From assembly GCF_013602415.1 (NCBI RefSeq), contig NZ_WPAG02000002.1, positions 1,925,480 through 1,989,479 on the forward strand: a DNA stretch of 64,000 nt, in the 5' to 3' direction. Made by a program: the position numbers and the translations under genes. The notes under the pieces were generated by a model, which saw nothing but the letters and a program-made list of their open reading frames with translations, was not told the DNA's origin and searched no databases. Of this stretch, positions 8,376-17,369 are shown piece after piece; the first letter of the stretch is position 1; every line of letters starts with the position of its first letter. This DNA is from Rhodococcus sp. B50 (GTDB lineage Bacteria; Actinomycetota; Actinomycetes; Mycobacteriales; Mycobacteriaceae).

Positions 8376-9182
8376 GTGACTCTGCCGAATCCCCATCCCG
8401 ATGCCCGTGCCGTCGTCACCGGAGCGTCCTCCGGCATCGGTGAGGCCCTCGCTACCGAACTCGCCGCCCGCGGCCACTCACTGATCCTGGTCGCCCGCCG
8501 CGGAGAGGTCATGGAGGCCCTCGCCGAGACTCTGCGCGCGAAGCACGGCGTGACCGTCGAGGTGCGCGCATGCGATCTGTCCGACCGCGACGCGCGGATA
8601 CCGCTCGTCGACGAACTCGGACGCCGTCGCATCAGCATCCTGTGCAACAACGCCGGCATCGCGACCTTCGGTGCGGTCGCCGAACTCGACGCGGCCTACG
8701 AGCGGGCACAGGTCGAACTCAACGCCGTCGCTGTGCACGACCTCACCCTCGCGGTGCTGCCGCAGATGGTCGAGCGGAACTCCGGCGCGATCCTGATGGT
8801 CGGTTCGGCCGCCGGCAACATGCCGATCCCGAACAACGCCACCTACGCCGCCACGAAGGCATTCGTGAACACCTTCTCCGAGTCGCTGCGCGGCGAACTC
8901 AAGGGCACCGGCGTGCACGTCACGCTGCTCGCCCCCGGTCCGGTACGCACCGAGGAGCCCGACCCGGCCGAGGCGTCGATCGTCGACAAGCTGGTCCCCG
9001 ACTTCCTGTGGATCTCGAGCGAGCACACCGCGAAGGTGTCGCTCGACGCGCTCGCCGCGAACCGGATGCGCATCGTGCCCGGCGTGATCAGCAAGGCCAT
9101 GTCGGCCGCCGGTCAGTTCTCGCCGCGCTCGATCTCGGCTCCGGTCGCCGGCGCGTTCTACAAGAAGCTCGGCGGCAACTGA
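8376..9182 (+). CDS. Short-chain dehydrogenase/reductase (SDR)
   Basis: This 268-residue classical SDR has the nucleotide-binding motif TGASSGIG near residue 12, NNAG in strand 4 (about residue 90), a Ser at GSAAGN and the active-site YAATK (about residue 157). The Arg after strand 2 (VARRGEV) favours NADP(H). It would oxidise or reduce an alcohol or keto group; the substrate cannot be deduced, although mycobacterial relatives act on lipids. TACGCT ends eight bases before GTG 8376, so the transcript may be leaderless. The HerA-like gene converges with it 37 bases downstream. Confidence 0.85.
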   Translation: MTLPNPHPDARAVVTGASSGIGEALATELAARGHSLILVARRGEVMEALAETLRAKHGVTVEVRACDLSDRDARIPLVDELGRRRISILCNNAGIATFGAVAELDAAYERAQVELNAVAVHDLTLAVLPQMVERNSGAILMVGSAAGNMPIPNNATYAATKAFVNTFSESLRGELKGTGVHVTLLAPGPVRTEEPDPAEASIVDKLVPDFLWISSEHTAKVSLDALAANRMRIVPGVISKAMSAAGQFSPRSISAPVAGAFYKKLGGN

Positions 9183-9219
9183 CAGGTCACCGCCGTCGGC
9201 GGCAGCAATACTTCACCAC

Positions 9220-10761
9220 TCACCGCCTTCGGCGGCGTCCCGTGCCGAACAGGCTGCGGCCGATCTCGCGTCCGGCCGCGGACGCCGCCGAACGGATGAA
9301 GCTGCGCACCGCCGCGCTGCCGAGCACCTGCTCCACCACTGATGTCTCGGCTTCGTCCGGCGCCTGCGCCGGCCCGTCCGGGACGGGCTCGACATCGGTC
9401 GCCCCGACCACCGACGCGGTGAGCTTCTCGTACGCCGATTCCCGGTCGATGGTGCGGCCGTACTTCCCGTACAGCGGGTTCGCCTGCGCCGACGCGCGCA
9501 TCGCGCTCTCCCCCACCGTGCCCATCAGCGAACGCGGCGGTCGCAGACGCGTCCAGGCGACGGGCGTCGGCGCGCCCAGCTCTGACAGGACCGTCACGAC
9601 CGCTTCGCCGGTACCGAGGCCGGTCAGGGCCTCGGCGAGGTCGTAGGCGTCCGTCTTCGGGAAGGTGCGCACGACGTTCGCGAGCGCAGCCTCGTCCTCG
9701 GGTGTGAATGCGCGCAGCGCGTGCTGGATCCGCGCGCCGAGCTGCGACAGCACGCTCCGGGGGATGTCGGTGGACAGCTGCGTGCAGAAGACCACGCCCA
9801 CCCCTTTGGACCGGATGAGCTTCACGGTCTGTTCGATCTGCTGCAAGAACGCCTTCGACGCGTCGGCGAAGAGCAGGTGCGCCTCGTCGAAGAAGAACAC
9901 GAGCCGGGGTTTGTCGACGTCGCCGACCTCCGGTAGCGACTGGAACAGGTCGGCGAGCAACCACATCAGGAACGTCGAGAACAGAGTGGGGCGAGTGGCC
10001 TCGTCGCCGAACTCGAACAGGTTGATCGTGCCCTGACCGCCGGTCACCCGCAGCAGGTCCTCGACCTCGAGTTCGGGTTCCCCGAAGAATCCGTCTCCAC
10101 CCGCGTTCTCCAGGTTGACGACGGCACGGAGGATCACACCGGCGGTCGCGGGCGATACGGCGCCGAGTTCGTCGAGTGCGTCGCGTCCGTCCTCGCTCGT
10201 CAGGTGCCGGATCACCTGCCGCAGGTCGGCGAGGTCGAGCAGCGGAAGTCCGTTGCGGTCGGCCCAATGGAAGATCAGTCCGAGCGTCGATTCCTGGGTC
10301 GCGTTGAGGCCGAGCACCTTCGAGAGCAGGATCGGACCGAAGGAGGTGACGGTGGCACGGACCGGGATGCCGACGCCGTCGGTGCCGATCGAGTAGAAGG
10401 CCACGGGATGCCCCGTCGGGGTCCATTCTTCGTCCCCGGTGTCGGCCGCCCGGGTGAGCACGTCCTCGTCCGGCTCGCCCGCAGCGGACAGGCCCGACAG
10501 ATCGGACTTGACGTCCGCCACCACCACCGGAACTCCCGCCGACGACAATTGTTCCGCCATCACCTGCAGGGTCTTGGTCTTGCCCGTGCCGGTGGCACCG
10601 GCGACGAGAGCGTGACGGTTGATCGTGGCAAGTGGGATGCGCACCTGCGCGTCCGGGTCGGCGACGCCGTCGAGAACGACACTTCCCAGTTCGAGCGCCT
10701 CGCCGATCACGTCGTATCCGGACGCGATGGCCGCACTGGAAACTTCCGGGTTCCCGGTCAT
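9220..10761 (-). CDS. HerA-like (DUF853) ATPase
   Basis: The 513-residue protein belongs to the HerA-HAS barrel/FtsK-like hexameric ATPase superfamily, the group called DUF853 or helicase HerA-like. Walker A is GATGTGKTKT at about residue 56 and Walker B is LVFFFDEAH near residue 290, with an arginine-rich finger region later. The C terminus ends in a basic run of arginines. Family members in other bacteria are thought to translocate DNA or act in DNA processing, but this subgroup is not well defined. ATG 10761 has GGAGG in range; a GTG at 10791 would add ten residues. No nuclease partner (NurA-like) lies nearby. Confidence 0.82.
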   Translation of the reverse strand: MTGNPEVSSAAIASGYDVIGEALELGSVVLDGVADPDAQVRIPLATINRHALVAGATGTGKTKTLQVMAEQLSSAGVPVVVADVKSDLSGLSAAGEPDEDVLTRAADTGDEEWTPTGHPVAFYSIGTDGVGIPVRATVTSFGPILLSKVLGLNATQESTLGLIFHWADRNGLPLLDLADLRQVIRHLTSEDGRDALDELGAVSPATAGVILRAVVNLENAGGDGFFGEPELEVEDLLRVTGGQGTINLFEFGDEATRPTLFSTFLMWLLADLFQSLPEVGDVDKPRLVFFFDEAHLLFADASKAFLQQIEQTVKLIRSKGVGVVFCTQLSTDIPRSVLSQLGARIQHALRAFTPEDEAALANVVRTFPKTDAYDLAEALTGLGTGEAVVTVLSELGAPTPVAWTRLRPPRSLMGTVGESAMRASAQANPLYGKYGRTIDRESAYEKLTASVVGATDVEPVPDGPAQAPDEAETSVVEQVLGSAAVRSFIRSAASAAGREIGRSLFGTGRRRRR

Positions 10762-11032
10762 GCTCGCCCCCTCCGGCGTCGACCTGCCCACCGTGACGGT
10801 ACCGGCCCGTCATGTCGCGGAAGGACCATTTCTATCGAGCGCCAGAATTGTCGCATTACAGTGATTCCTCTCACAACCGACGTCGCGGGAGAGTTCGCGC
10901 CGCTACCCGCACTGACCTGCACGTTCTTGAAGAGAATCCGAAGCGTCGACGGAGCGACGGTCGTTCGCAAAAACAACGACGTGTGCTAGCAACGAACCAC
11001 GCACAACATTTCACGAGCACAGGAGAAACACA

Positions 11033-12538
11033 TTGACGCCCAAGATCGCCATTCTCGGAGCAGGTCCCAGTGGACTCGCGCAGCTGCGCGCATTCGAAGC
11101 AGCCCGAAAGGCCGGTCTGGAGCAGATCCCCGACATCGTCTGCTACGAGAAGCAGCCCGACTGGGGCGGAATGTGGAACTACACCTGGCGCACGGGACTC
11201 GACGAGAACGGTGAGCCCGTCCACGCGAGCATGTACCGCTACCTGTGGTCCAACGGCCCCAAGGAGTGCCTCGAGTTCGCCGACTACTCCTTCGAGGAGC
11301 ACTTCGGCCGCCCGATCCCGTCGTACCCTCCGCGCGCTGTCCTCCTCGACTACATCATGGGCCGTGTCGAGAAGAGCGACGTGCGCAAGTACATCCGGTT
11401 CAACACCGCAGTGCGGTGGGTCGACTGGTCGAACGAGACGCAGAAGTTCACCGTGACGGTGATGGATCACAGCCGCGGCGTGCTCGAATCCGACGAATTC
11501 GACTACGTCGTCGTCGCGACCGGCCACTTCTCCACCCCGAACGTTCCCCATTTCGAGGGTCTCGACCGGTTCCCGGGACGCGTACTGCACGCCCACGACT
11601 TCCGCGATGCCCGCGAGTTCACCGGCAAGCGCCTGCTCCTCGTGGGCAGCAGCTACTCGGCCGAGGACATCGGCACCCAGTGCGTCAAGTACGGCGCCGA
11701 ACAGGTCACCTTCAGCTATCGCACGGCACCCATGGGCCACGACTGGCCCGAGCAGTTCTCCGAGGTGCCTTTGCTCACCCACGTCGACGGCAAGGTCGCC
11801 CACTTCCAGGACGGCAGCACACGCGAGGTCGATGCCATCGTGTTGTGCACGGGCTACAAGCACCACTACCCGTTCCTGCCCGACGAACTGTCGCTGCGCA
11901 CCAACAACCGGCTGTACCCGCGCGACATCTACAAGGGCATCTTCTTCCAGCGCAACCCTCGGCTGATGTACCTCGGCGCGCAAGACCAGTACTTCACGTT
12001 CAACATGTTCGACGCGCAGGCCTGGTACGCCCGCGACGTCATGCTCGGCCGCGTCGACCTGCCCGACGTCGACACCCGCGAGAAGGACATCGACCTGTGG
12101 CGGGCACGCGAGGAGAAGCTGTCGTCGCCGGTGGAGGACATCGACTTCCAGGCCGCCTACATCCGCGATCTCGTCGACCGCACCGACTACCCCGAGTTCC
12201 ATGTCGAACGCCAGGGCGAGGTGTTCAAGCAGTGGAAGAAGGACAAGAAGAGCGACATCATGGGGTACCGCAACAAGAGCTACGCCTCGACGCTGACCGG
12301 CACCCTCGCTCCGCCGCTGCCGGCGCCGTGGATGGAGATCCTGGACGATTCCCCCGAGACCTTCCTGGGTCAGGATTTCACCCGCAACGGTTCGGTGCAG
12401 CGCGGGACGGCAGTACAGAACGGGACCGGCCTGCAGAACGGGACCGGTGAAGGCCGGACGATCGGCCGGCACCGTGCCCCGGCCGCGCGTCGCCCGGTCC
12501 GCCCGGCCGCATCACGCACCGTCCCCGTCAAGGCGTGA
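11033..12538 (+). CDS. tmm: Flavin-containing monooxygenase, trimethylamine monooxygenase (Tmm) type, with repeat-bearing tail
   Basis: The 501-residue protein closely resembles bacterial Tmm, which oxidises trimethylamine to its N-oxide with NADPH and O2. It shows the FAD motif GAGPSG near residue 9, the FMO signature [11 protein letters not shown] near 181, and the NADPH motif GSSYSAED near 205, with the Tmm-like segments [19 protein letters not shown] and [20 protein letters not shown]. The TTG start at 11033 follows AGGAG by seven bases. After about residue 450 the family match ends and a 50-residue tail follows: three 6-residue repeats ([18 protein letters not shown]) and an Arg/Pro-rich end. 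No other methylamine genes are adjacent, so the physiological substrate is not certain. Confidence 0.87.
   Translation: MTPKIAILGAGPSGLAQLRAFEAARKAGLEQIPDIVCYEKQPDWGGMWNYTWRTGLDENGEPVHASMYRYLWSNGPKECLEFADYSFEEHFGRPIPSYPPRAVLLDYIMGRVEKSDVRKYIRFNTAVRWVDWSNETQKFTVTVMDHSRGVLESDEFDYVVVATGHFSTPNVPHFEGLDRFPGRVLHAHDFRDAREFTGKRLLLVGSSYSAEDIGTQCVKYGAEQVTFSYRTAPMGHDWPEQFSEVPLLTHVDGKVAHFQDGSTREVDAIVLCTGYKHHYPFLPDELSLRTNNRLYPRDIYKGIFFQRNPRLMYLGAQDQYFTFNMFDAQAWYARDVMLGRVDLPDVDTREKDIDLWRAREEKLSSPVEDIDFQAAYIRDLVDRTDYPEFHVERQGEVFKQWKKDKKSDIMGYRNKSYASTLTGTLAPPLPAPWMEILDDSPETFLGQDFTRNGSVQRGTAVQNGTGLQNGTGEGRTIGRHRAPAARRPVRPAASRTVPVKA
12398..12451 (+). repeat. Three tandem 18-bp repeats inside the tmm 3' end
   Basis: Units begin at 12398, 12416 and 12434. 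The second and third share the first 14 bases, CAGAACGGGACCGG; the first is diverged. They encode Q(R/N)GT(A/G)x and are in frame, so copy number change would keep the reading frame. Confidence 0.85.
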
Positions 12539-12610
12539 TGTCGGGCATTTCGTCTCCGGCCCTCGATGCCGCCCCTCATGGGTGCGCGTCCGATGGCTAG
12601 TCTGTCTGTC

Positions 12611-13210
12611 GTGCAGGACAAACTCGTATGGATCGACTGTGAGATGACCGGGCTGCGTCTCGGCAGCGACAAATTGATCGAGATCGCAGCTCTGGTCACC
12701 GACAGTGATCTCAACGTGCTCGGCGAGGGCGTGGACATCGTCATCCACGCGGATGACGACGCCCTCGCCGACATGCCGGAGGTCGTGCAGCAGATGCACG
12801 AACGGTCCGGGCTCACCGAAGAGGTGCGGCGCTCGACGGTCAGCCTCGCCGAGGCCGAGAAGCAGGTCCTCGCGTACATCCGCGAGCACGTCTCCGAGGC
12901 CGGCACGGCTCCGCTGGCGGGCAACTCCATCGCGACCGACCGCGCGTTCATCACCCGCGACATGCCCGAGCTCGACAACTACCTGCACTACCGCATGGTG
13001 GATGTCAGCTCGATCAAGGAACTGTGCCGGCGCTGGTATCCGCGCATCTACTTCGGCCAGCCGGAGAAGGGACTGTCGCACCGGGCGCTCGCCGACATCA
13101 AGGAGTCGATCCGCGAACTGCGCTACTACCGGCGCACGGCCTTCGTGGCGCCTCCCGGCCCCACGCCGGCCGACCTCGCAGCCGTCGTGAAGGACTTGGG
13201 GCCGGCCTGA
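12611..13210 (+). CDS. orn: Oligoribonuclease
   Basis: The 199-residue DEDDh exonuclease degrades short RNA oligonucleotides (nanoRNA, pGpG) to mononucleotides in the cytoplasm. It begins [15 protein letters not shown], with the first catalytic Asp and Glu, followed by the second and third acidic sites ([10 protein letters not shown], and [11 protein letters not shown] with the active His and Asp). Length and start agree with other actinobacterial Orn proteins. GTG 12611 is seven bases after TAGTCT (12598-12603), so the mRNA is probably leaderless; upstream in-frame ATGs lie within the promoter. The tRNA-His gene follows, as next to Rv2511 in M. tuberculosis. Confidence 0.95.
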   Translation: MQDKLVWIDCEMTGLRLGSDKLIEIAALVTDSDLNVLGEGVDIVIHADDDALADMPEVVQQMHERSGLTEEVRRSTVSLAEAEKQVLAYIREHVSEAGTAPLAGNSIATDRAFITRDMPELDNYLHYRMVDVSSIKELCRRWYPRIYFGQPEKGLSHRALADIKESIRELRYYRRTAFVAPPGPTPADLAAVVKDLGPA

Positions 13211-13295
13211 CCAGCCGATTCGTCTTTTTCGTCATCGTCAGGCTAGTATCTGTACCGCAGGCGCAAGCGACCGAGAGGTTGCCGGCGGATGCGAT

Positions 13296-13369
13296 GGTGA
13301 GTGTAGTTCAGTTGGTAGAGCACCAGGTTGTGATCCTGGCTGTCGCGGGTTCGAGTCCCGTCACTCACC
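13296..13369 (+). tRNA. tRNA-His (GTG)
   Basis: GTGAGTG (13297-13303) pairs with CACTCAC (13362-13368). The anticodon stem CCAGG/CCTGG encloses a loop with anticodon GTG. The TTCGAGT T-loop is present. A G at 13296 can supply the extra 5' base paired with C73, as usual for tRNA-His. The 3' CCA is not encoded. Confidence 0.96.
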
Positions 13370-13374
13370 CCGAA

Positions 13375-13409
13375 GAAAACCCCGATCGGATTTCCGATCG
13401 GGGTTTTCT
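13375..13409 (+). terminator. Rho-independent terminator after tRNA-His
   Basis: AAAACCCCGATCGG and CCGATCGGGGTTTT form a 14-bp perfect stem around a 4-base loop, starting six bases after the tRNA, with a T run within the 3' arm. Confidence 0.88.
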
Positions 13410-13514
13410 CGTTCACAGGGGGTTTTCACGCACAGCGGTTCCTCGCGCGCCGAACCGGGGTTCGCCGCCGATGCAACGCGCGCACGACGCGGTTCGGGAC
13501 GCGAAGCCGGTCTA

Positions 13515-14660
13515 CTACTCGAACGAGCGGGCCACGAACGCATCGACGTCGGCCAGGGAGCGCTCCACCGTCGTGTAGTGCCCGGACATGTAGACGCGAT
13601 AGTCGACATCCACCCCTGCGGCCTTCATGTCGGCGGCGAGCGCTGCAGAGAGCGGCAGGGGGACCATCACATCGTGGACGCCGTGCGCGAGGAACACCGG
13701 CCGGTCGTATCCGTTCGCCGGAGCGGCGAGATAGTCGGCGAGCAGCGCCGGCATGGGGTCCTCGGCCAACGGACGCGCGAGCAGCTCGCCGACCCGGATG
13801 TCGCGCACCGACTCCTCGAGATCGTCGTAACACAGCTCTTCGGCCCGATCGACGACCTCCCTGCCGACGGGGGTCAGGAAGCCGTCGACGTCGGCCTCGG
13901 GGTAGGCATCGCGCAGCCCGGCGAAGATGTAGCCGCTGAAGCTGACCAGGCCCCACAGCCCGGGATCCGGGAAGCCCGGCACACCGATCGTGAACGCCCG
14001 CTCGAGATTCGCCGGCGCGCCCGTGGCGACCGTTCCGCGGAAGTCGAGTTCGGGTGCCCGGGAGGTCGCGATCGCGGCGGTGTGCAGCGCCGCGTGCCCT
14101 CCCTGCGACTGGCCCATCACGAGCCACCGCTCGGACAGCGGTGCCCCGCCCGCACGGGCCGCCCGGACGATGTCGACGATGCTGTTCGCGGCGCTGGGGC
14201 CGTCGAGGTAACGATGGAGACCTTCGGAGCCGAGACCCGGGAAATCGGCGGAGACGATCGCGTAGCCGGAGTCGAGCCAGTGCCGCAGATAGGTGCGCTC
14301 CAGATCGGACCGCGGTGTGCGGGTCGTGAGTGCGCAGTCGTCGCCCACTCCGGTCGTGCCGTGAGCCCACGCGATGACGGGCCAGCCACCCTCGGGTGCG
14401 TCACCCTCGGGCAGGAACAACGCACCGGTGGCGACGGTCGGCTCTCCCGACCGCCACTCGGTGCGGTATTCGAGCTTCGTGGCTGTGGCTATGCCTGGCA
14501 ACGACACTTCGTCGGGCAGCGGCTGCTGTGAGACGACCGCACCCGGCGTCGGAGCGGTCGACGACGCGACCGGAGCCGCCGCGACCCCCGACGGCGTCAG
14601 CGACGCGAGCAGCACGGCACCGCAGAACGCGGCGCGCAACCATCGCCCCCGAACGGTCAT
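13515..14660 (-). CDS. Secreted lipase of the LIP (PF03583) family
   Basis: The 381-residue protein has a signal peptide (basic start, hydrophobic core about residues 8-28, probable cleavage after VAA-AP). The nucleophile elbow GQSQGGH places Ser185; the preceding AWAHGTTG at about residue 97 is the oxyanion region, and a late SGHY plus an Asp in GVHDVMVP would complete the triad. Secretory triacylglycerol lipases of this family occur as several paralogues in Rhodococcus and Nocardia. ATG 14660 has a GGAGGGG run upstream. The gene follows the L,D-transpeptidase gene on the same strand by 17 bases, so they may share a transcript. Confidence 0.85.
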   Translation of the reverse strand: MTVRGRWLRAAFCGAVLLASLTPSGVAAAPVASSTAPTPGAVVSQQPLPDEVSLPGIATATKLEYRTEWRSGEPTVATGALFLPEGDAPEGGWPVIAWAHGTTGVGDDCALTTRTPRSDLERTYLRHWLDSGYAIVSADFPGLGSEGLHRYLDGPSAANSIVDIVRAARAGGAPLSERWLVMGQSQGGHAALHTAAIATSRAPELDFRGTVATGAPANLERAFTIGVPGFPDPGLWGLVSFSGYIFAGLRDAYPEADVDGFLTPVGREVVDRAEELCYDDLEESVRDIRVGELLARPLAEDPMPALLADYLAAPANGYDRPVFLAHGVHDVMVPLPLSAALAADMKAAGVDVDYRVYMSGHYTTVERSLADVDAFVARSFE

Positions 14661-14677
14661 CGATCCCCCTCCACCCG

Positions 14678-15898
14678 TCACGCCGCAGCGTTACCGGCCT
14701 TCCACGTGGACCACGGGATGTTCCAGTCACCGAGTCCGTCCGTCCCGGGGAGAGTACCGCCGACCGTGTTGCGGACCACGACGATGTCGCCGCGCTTGGT
14801 GTTGTCGAAGATCCACTTCGCGTTGGCGGGGCTCAGGTTCAGGCAGCCGTGGCTGACGTTGCGGACACCCTGGTCGCCGAGCGACCACGGGGCGGAGTGG
14901 AAGAAGATGCCGCTGTAGGACATCCGCGTCGCCCACTCCACCGGGGTGCGGTAGCCCTGCGCCGAGTCGGAGGGGACACCGTAGGTGGACGAGTCCATGA
15001 TCATGTTCTCGAACCGGTCGCCGATGATGTAGACGCCGTTCGGGGTGGGCGTGGAGTCCTTGCCGAAGGACGTCGGCATCGTGATGACGTCGACGCCGTT
15101 GCGAGTGACGGTGACCTGCTTCGTCGCGTCGTCCGCGGTGATGACCACCGCATCGCCGATGGTGAACGACGAATGGACGTCGGACTGGCCGAAGAGGCCG
15201 TCGCCGAGATCCTTGCCGTAGACGTTCACGTCGACGGTGATGGTGGTGCCGGGAGTCCAGTAGTTCTCCGGGCGCCACCGCACCTCGCGGTTGTTGACCC
15301 AGTAGAAGGCGCCCTCGACCGGAGGGTTCGTGGTGACGATGACGGCCGATTCGGCCGCGAGCCGATCCGGGATGTTCTCGTCGAACTGCACGGCGATCGG
15401 CTGACCGATGCCCACGATCGAGCCCTCACCGGGCAACACATAGGGCTGGGTGAGATTCGCGGGCGACGACGTGGTGAACGACGCGGTCGAGGTGGTCGCG
15501 CCGCCGAGTCCGTACGCGACGGTCTCGAGTGTGTAGGAGCGGTTGTAGCCGAGCGGTTCGGTGTTCACCCAGGTGAGTCCGTCGGCGGCGAGTTCACCCT
15601 GCACCGGCTCCCCCGCCGGGTTGAGCAGGGTCACCGAATCGAGCTTGCCGTTGACGACCGAGACCGTCACCGGGTCGATCGGTGAGAAGCCGACCGAGCC
15701 GTCGGCCACACTCGACGACACCGTCGGCTTGATCAGCGCGGCCACGGGATTGGAGTCGATGGGCACCTCCTCGGCACCCGAACCCGAGCCGCCCGCGCAT
15801 CCGGTGACGAACGCCACAACGCCGACGACGACCACCCCGAGGATCCCTCGCACCCGACGACTCCGGGGGTTCCTCGCACTCGATTCCGCCACTGTCAT
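14678..15898 (-). CDS. ldtB: L,D-transpeptidase lipoprotein (LdtMt2/LdtB-like)
   Basis: The 406-residue lipoprotein makes 3-3 cross-links in peptidoglycan outside the membrane. A signal peptide ends in VTGC with Cys34 as the lipidated residue. Two immunoglobulin-like domains fill roughly residues 50-255, and the YkuD catalytic domain follows with SHGCLNLS and nucleophile Cys352. Length (408 in M. tuberculosis LdtMt2, Rv2518c) and synteny with tRNA-Lys, bcp and fas support orthology. The ATG at 15898 is chosen over a GTG nine codons upstream because it gives a normal signal peptide. A carbapenem-sensitive target in mycobacteria; no regulation can be read here. Confidence 0.93.
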   Translation of the reverse strand: MTVAESSARNPRSRRVRGILGVVVVGVVAFVTGCAGGSGSGAEEVPIDSNPVAALIKPTVSSSVADGSVGFSPIDPVTVSVVNGKLDSVTLLNPAGEPVQGELAADGLTWVNTEPLGYNRSYTLETVAYGLGGATTSTASFTTSSPANLTQPYVLPGEGSIVGIGQPIAVQFDENIPDRLAAESAVIVTTNPPVEGAFYWVNNREVRWRPENYWTPGTTITVDVNVYGKDLGDGLFGQSDVHSSFTIGDAVVITADDATKQVTVTRNGVDVITMPTSFGKDSTPTPNGVYIIGDRFENMIMDSSTYGVPSDSAQGYRTPVEWATRMSYSGIFFHSAPWSLGDQGVRNVSHGCLNLSPANAKWIFDNTKRGDIVVVRNTVGGTLPGTDGLGDWNIPWSTWKAGNAAA

Positions 15899-16156
15899 AC
15901 TCCGATCCCGCCTCCCCCAAGGCACCGAAAACGCACGTCACAACACCGAACACGATGATGCCAGCCCCGGTTGCGGCCGACCCGACGCGACTCCCCCGTA
16001 CGCCGGTAACGTTCGAATGACAATCGTTCCGAGCGCCCGATCCGTTACGGCCACGACCTTACCGAAAACATGCTGACCAGCCGATTTGGTACGTCGCGAG
16101 ACGGTGTGTAATGTTCTCTTCGTTGCTGGGACGGCATCCCGGGAACAGATCGTCAA

Positions 16157-16229
<73 letters not shown>

Positions 16230-16234
16230 CAACA

Positions 16235-16269
16235 CGAAGGCCGGGCACCCAGTGTCCGGCCTTCGTTCT
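16235..16269 (+). terminator. Terminator after tRNA-Lys copy 1
   Basis: CGAAGGCCGGGCAC and GTGTCCGGCCTTCG form a 14-bp stem with one G-T pair around CCA, followed by TTCT. Confidence 0.85.
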
Positions 16270-16322
16270 GGCGGTCACACCGTCCCCTCCGTCAAGACGG
16301 CGACCGGGAGACACACCGCCAC

Positions 16323-16395
<73 letters not shown>

Positions 16396-16400
16396 CAACA

Positions 16401-16436
16401 CGAAGGCCGGACACCGGAAACGGTGTCCGGCCTTCG
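16401..16436 (+). terminator. Terminator after tRNA-Lys copy 2
   Basis: CGAAGGCCGGACACC pairs with GGTGTCCGGCCTTCG around GGAAAC, a 15-bp perfect stem. The T run is poor. Confidence 0.8.
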
Positions 16437-16510
16437 CCGTTCGCGGCCGACTGTGCTGTCGAGGCGGCACTGTCCCCTGGACTCTGCCGCTCTGCCCCTC
16501 GGAACGAGAA

Positions 16511-16535
16511 CACCCACGCCGAGTCGACGTGGGTG
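16511..16535 (-). terminator. Possible terminator of the DUF3618 gene
   Basis: CACCCACG and CGTGGGTG form an 8-bp stem 26 bases after the stop codon. On the minus strand it is followed by a T-rich TTCTCGTTCC. The evidence is modest. Confidence 0.4.
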
Positions 16536-16561
16536 CCCTGTGAAGCGGTGGAGCGCGAAGG

Positions 16562-16786
16562 TCAGCGCAGGATCCTGCGCAGCACCAGCAATCCGACGAC
16601 CGTGCCGGCCGCGATCGCCGCGTACTTCTTCACCTGCGGCTGGTTCACCTTCGCCAGGAGGGTCTGCTTCGTGCTCGCCACCAGATTCTTCGGGTTGGCG
16701 CGGACGCTCAGTTCGTCGAGTGTGCTCGCGAGCTGATTGCGGGCCTTCTCGATCTCCCGCTCGATGTCCTCGGTGTCCCTAGCCAC
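16562..16786 (-). CDS. DUF3618 small membrane protein
   Basis: The 74-residue protein begins with ARDTEDIEREIEKARNQLA, the coiled-coil signature of DUF3618, and ends with one membrane helix (about residues 54-70) and a basic cytoplasmic tail. Function is unknown; in actinobacteria such proteins accompany phage-shock-like or small stress membrane proteins. GTG 16786 has GGAGG five bases upstream; the longer frame has no ribosome-binding site. It is divergent from bcp, as Rv2520c is from Rv2521 in M. tuberculosis. Confidence 0.85.
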   Translation of the reverse strand: MARDTEDIEREIEKARNQLASTLDELSVRANPKNLVASTKQTLLAKVNQPQVKKYAAIAAGTVVGLLVLRRILR

Positions 16787-16875
16787 GTGTCCTCCAGAAG
16801 GTCGCTGCAGTGTGCTGCGACCACGGTAATGGACGCGCGCCGGGAATGGCTGCACGGTCCACTACTGTCGCCATC

Positions 16876-17349
16876 ATGACGGAGAACAGCAGACTCGCCC
16901 CCGGCGATCCCGCCCCCGATTTCACCCTTCCCGACGCCGACGGCAACGAGGTGTCGCTGTCGGACCATCGCGGACACAAGGTCATCGTGTACTTCTACCC
17001 CGCCGCGAGCACCCCGGGATGCACGAAGCAGGCGTGCGACTTCCGCGACAGCCTCGCCGAACTGAACGAGGCAGGCCTCGACGTGATCGGCATCTCGCCC
17101 GACAAACCGGCCAAGCTCGCCAAGTTCCGCGACGCCGAACAGCTGACCTTCCCGCTGCTGTCGGATCCCGAGAAGACCGTCCTCCGGGCGTGGGGTGCCT
17201 TCGGCGAGAAGAAGATGTACGGCAAGACCGTCACCGGCGTCATCCGGTCCACCTTCCTCGTCGACGAGGACGGGAAGATCGAGGTCGCGCAATACAACGT
17301 CCGCGCGACCGGGCACGTGGCGAAGCTGCGCCGCGACCTGTCGGTCTGA
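16876..17349 (+). CDS. bcp: Thiol peroxidase, bacterioferritin comigratory protein (peroxiredoxin Q)
   Basis: The 157-residue peroxiredoxin reduces H2O2 and organic hydroperoxides with thioredoxin as donor. The peroxidatic cysteine is Cys49 in STPGCTKQAC, with the resolving-type cysteine five residues on at Cys54, typical of the PrxQ group. ATG 16876 is seven bases after TACTGT (16863-16868), so the mRNA is probably leaderless; upstream in-frame ATGs are unlikely. It stands in the same place as Rv2521. The M20 peptidase converges with it 20 bases downstream. Confidence 0.95.
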   Translation: MTENSRLAPGDPAPDFTLPDADGNEVSLSDHRGHKVIVYFYPAASTPGCTKQACDFRDSLAELNEAGLDVIGISPDKPAKLAKFRDAEQLTFPLLSDPEKTVLRAWGAFGEKKMYGKTVTGVIRSTFLVDEDGKIEVAQYNVRATGHVAKLRRDLSV

Positions 17350-17369
17350 CCGTTCGGGCCGGCCGGCCG

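Noticed and set aside
9188..9238. Repeated CCGCC...GGCGG elements between the SDR and HerA-like genes as a terminator pair
   Set aside because: The stems are only five or six bases and partly lie in the HerA-like coding end; too weak to call.
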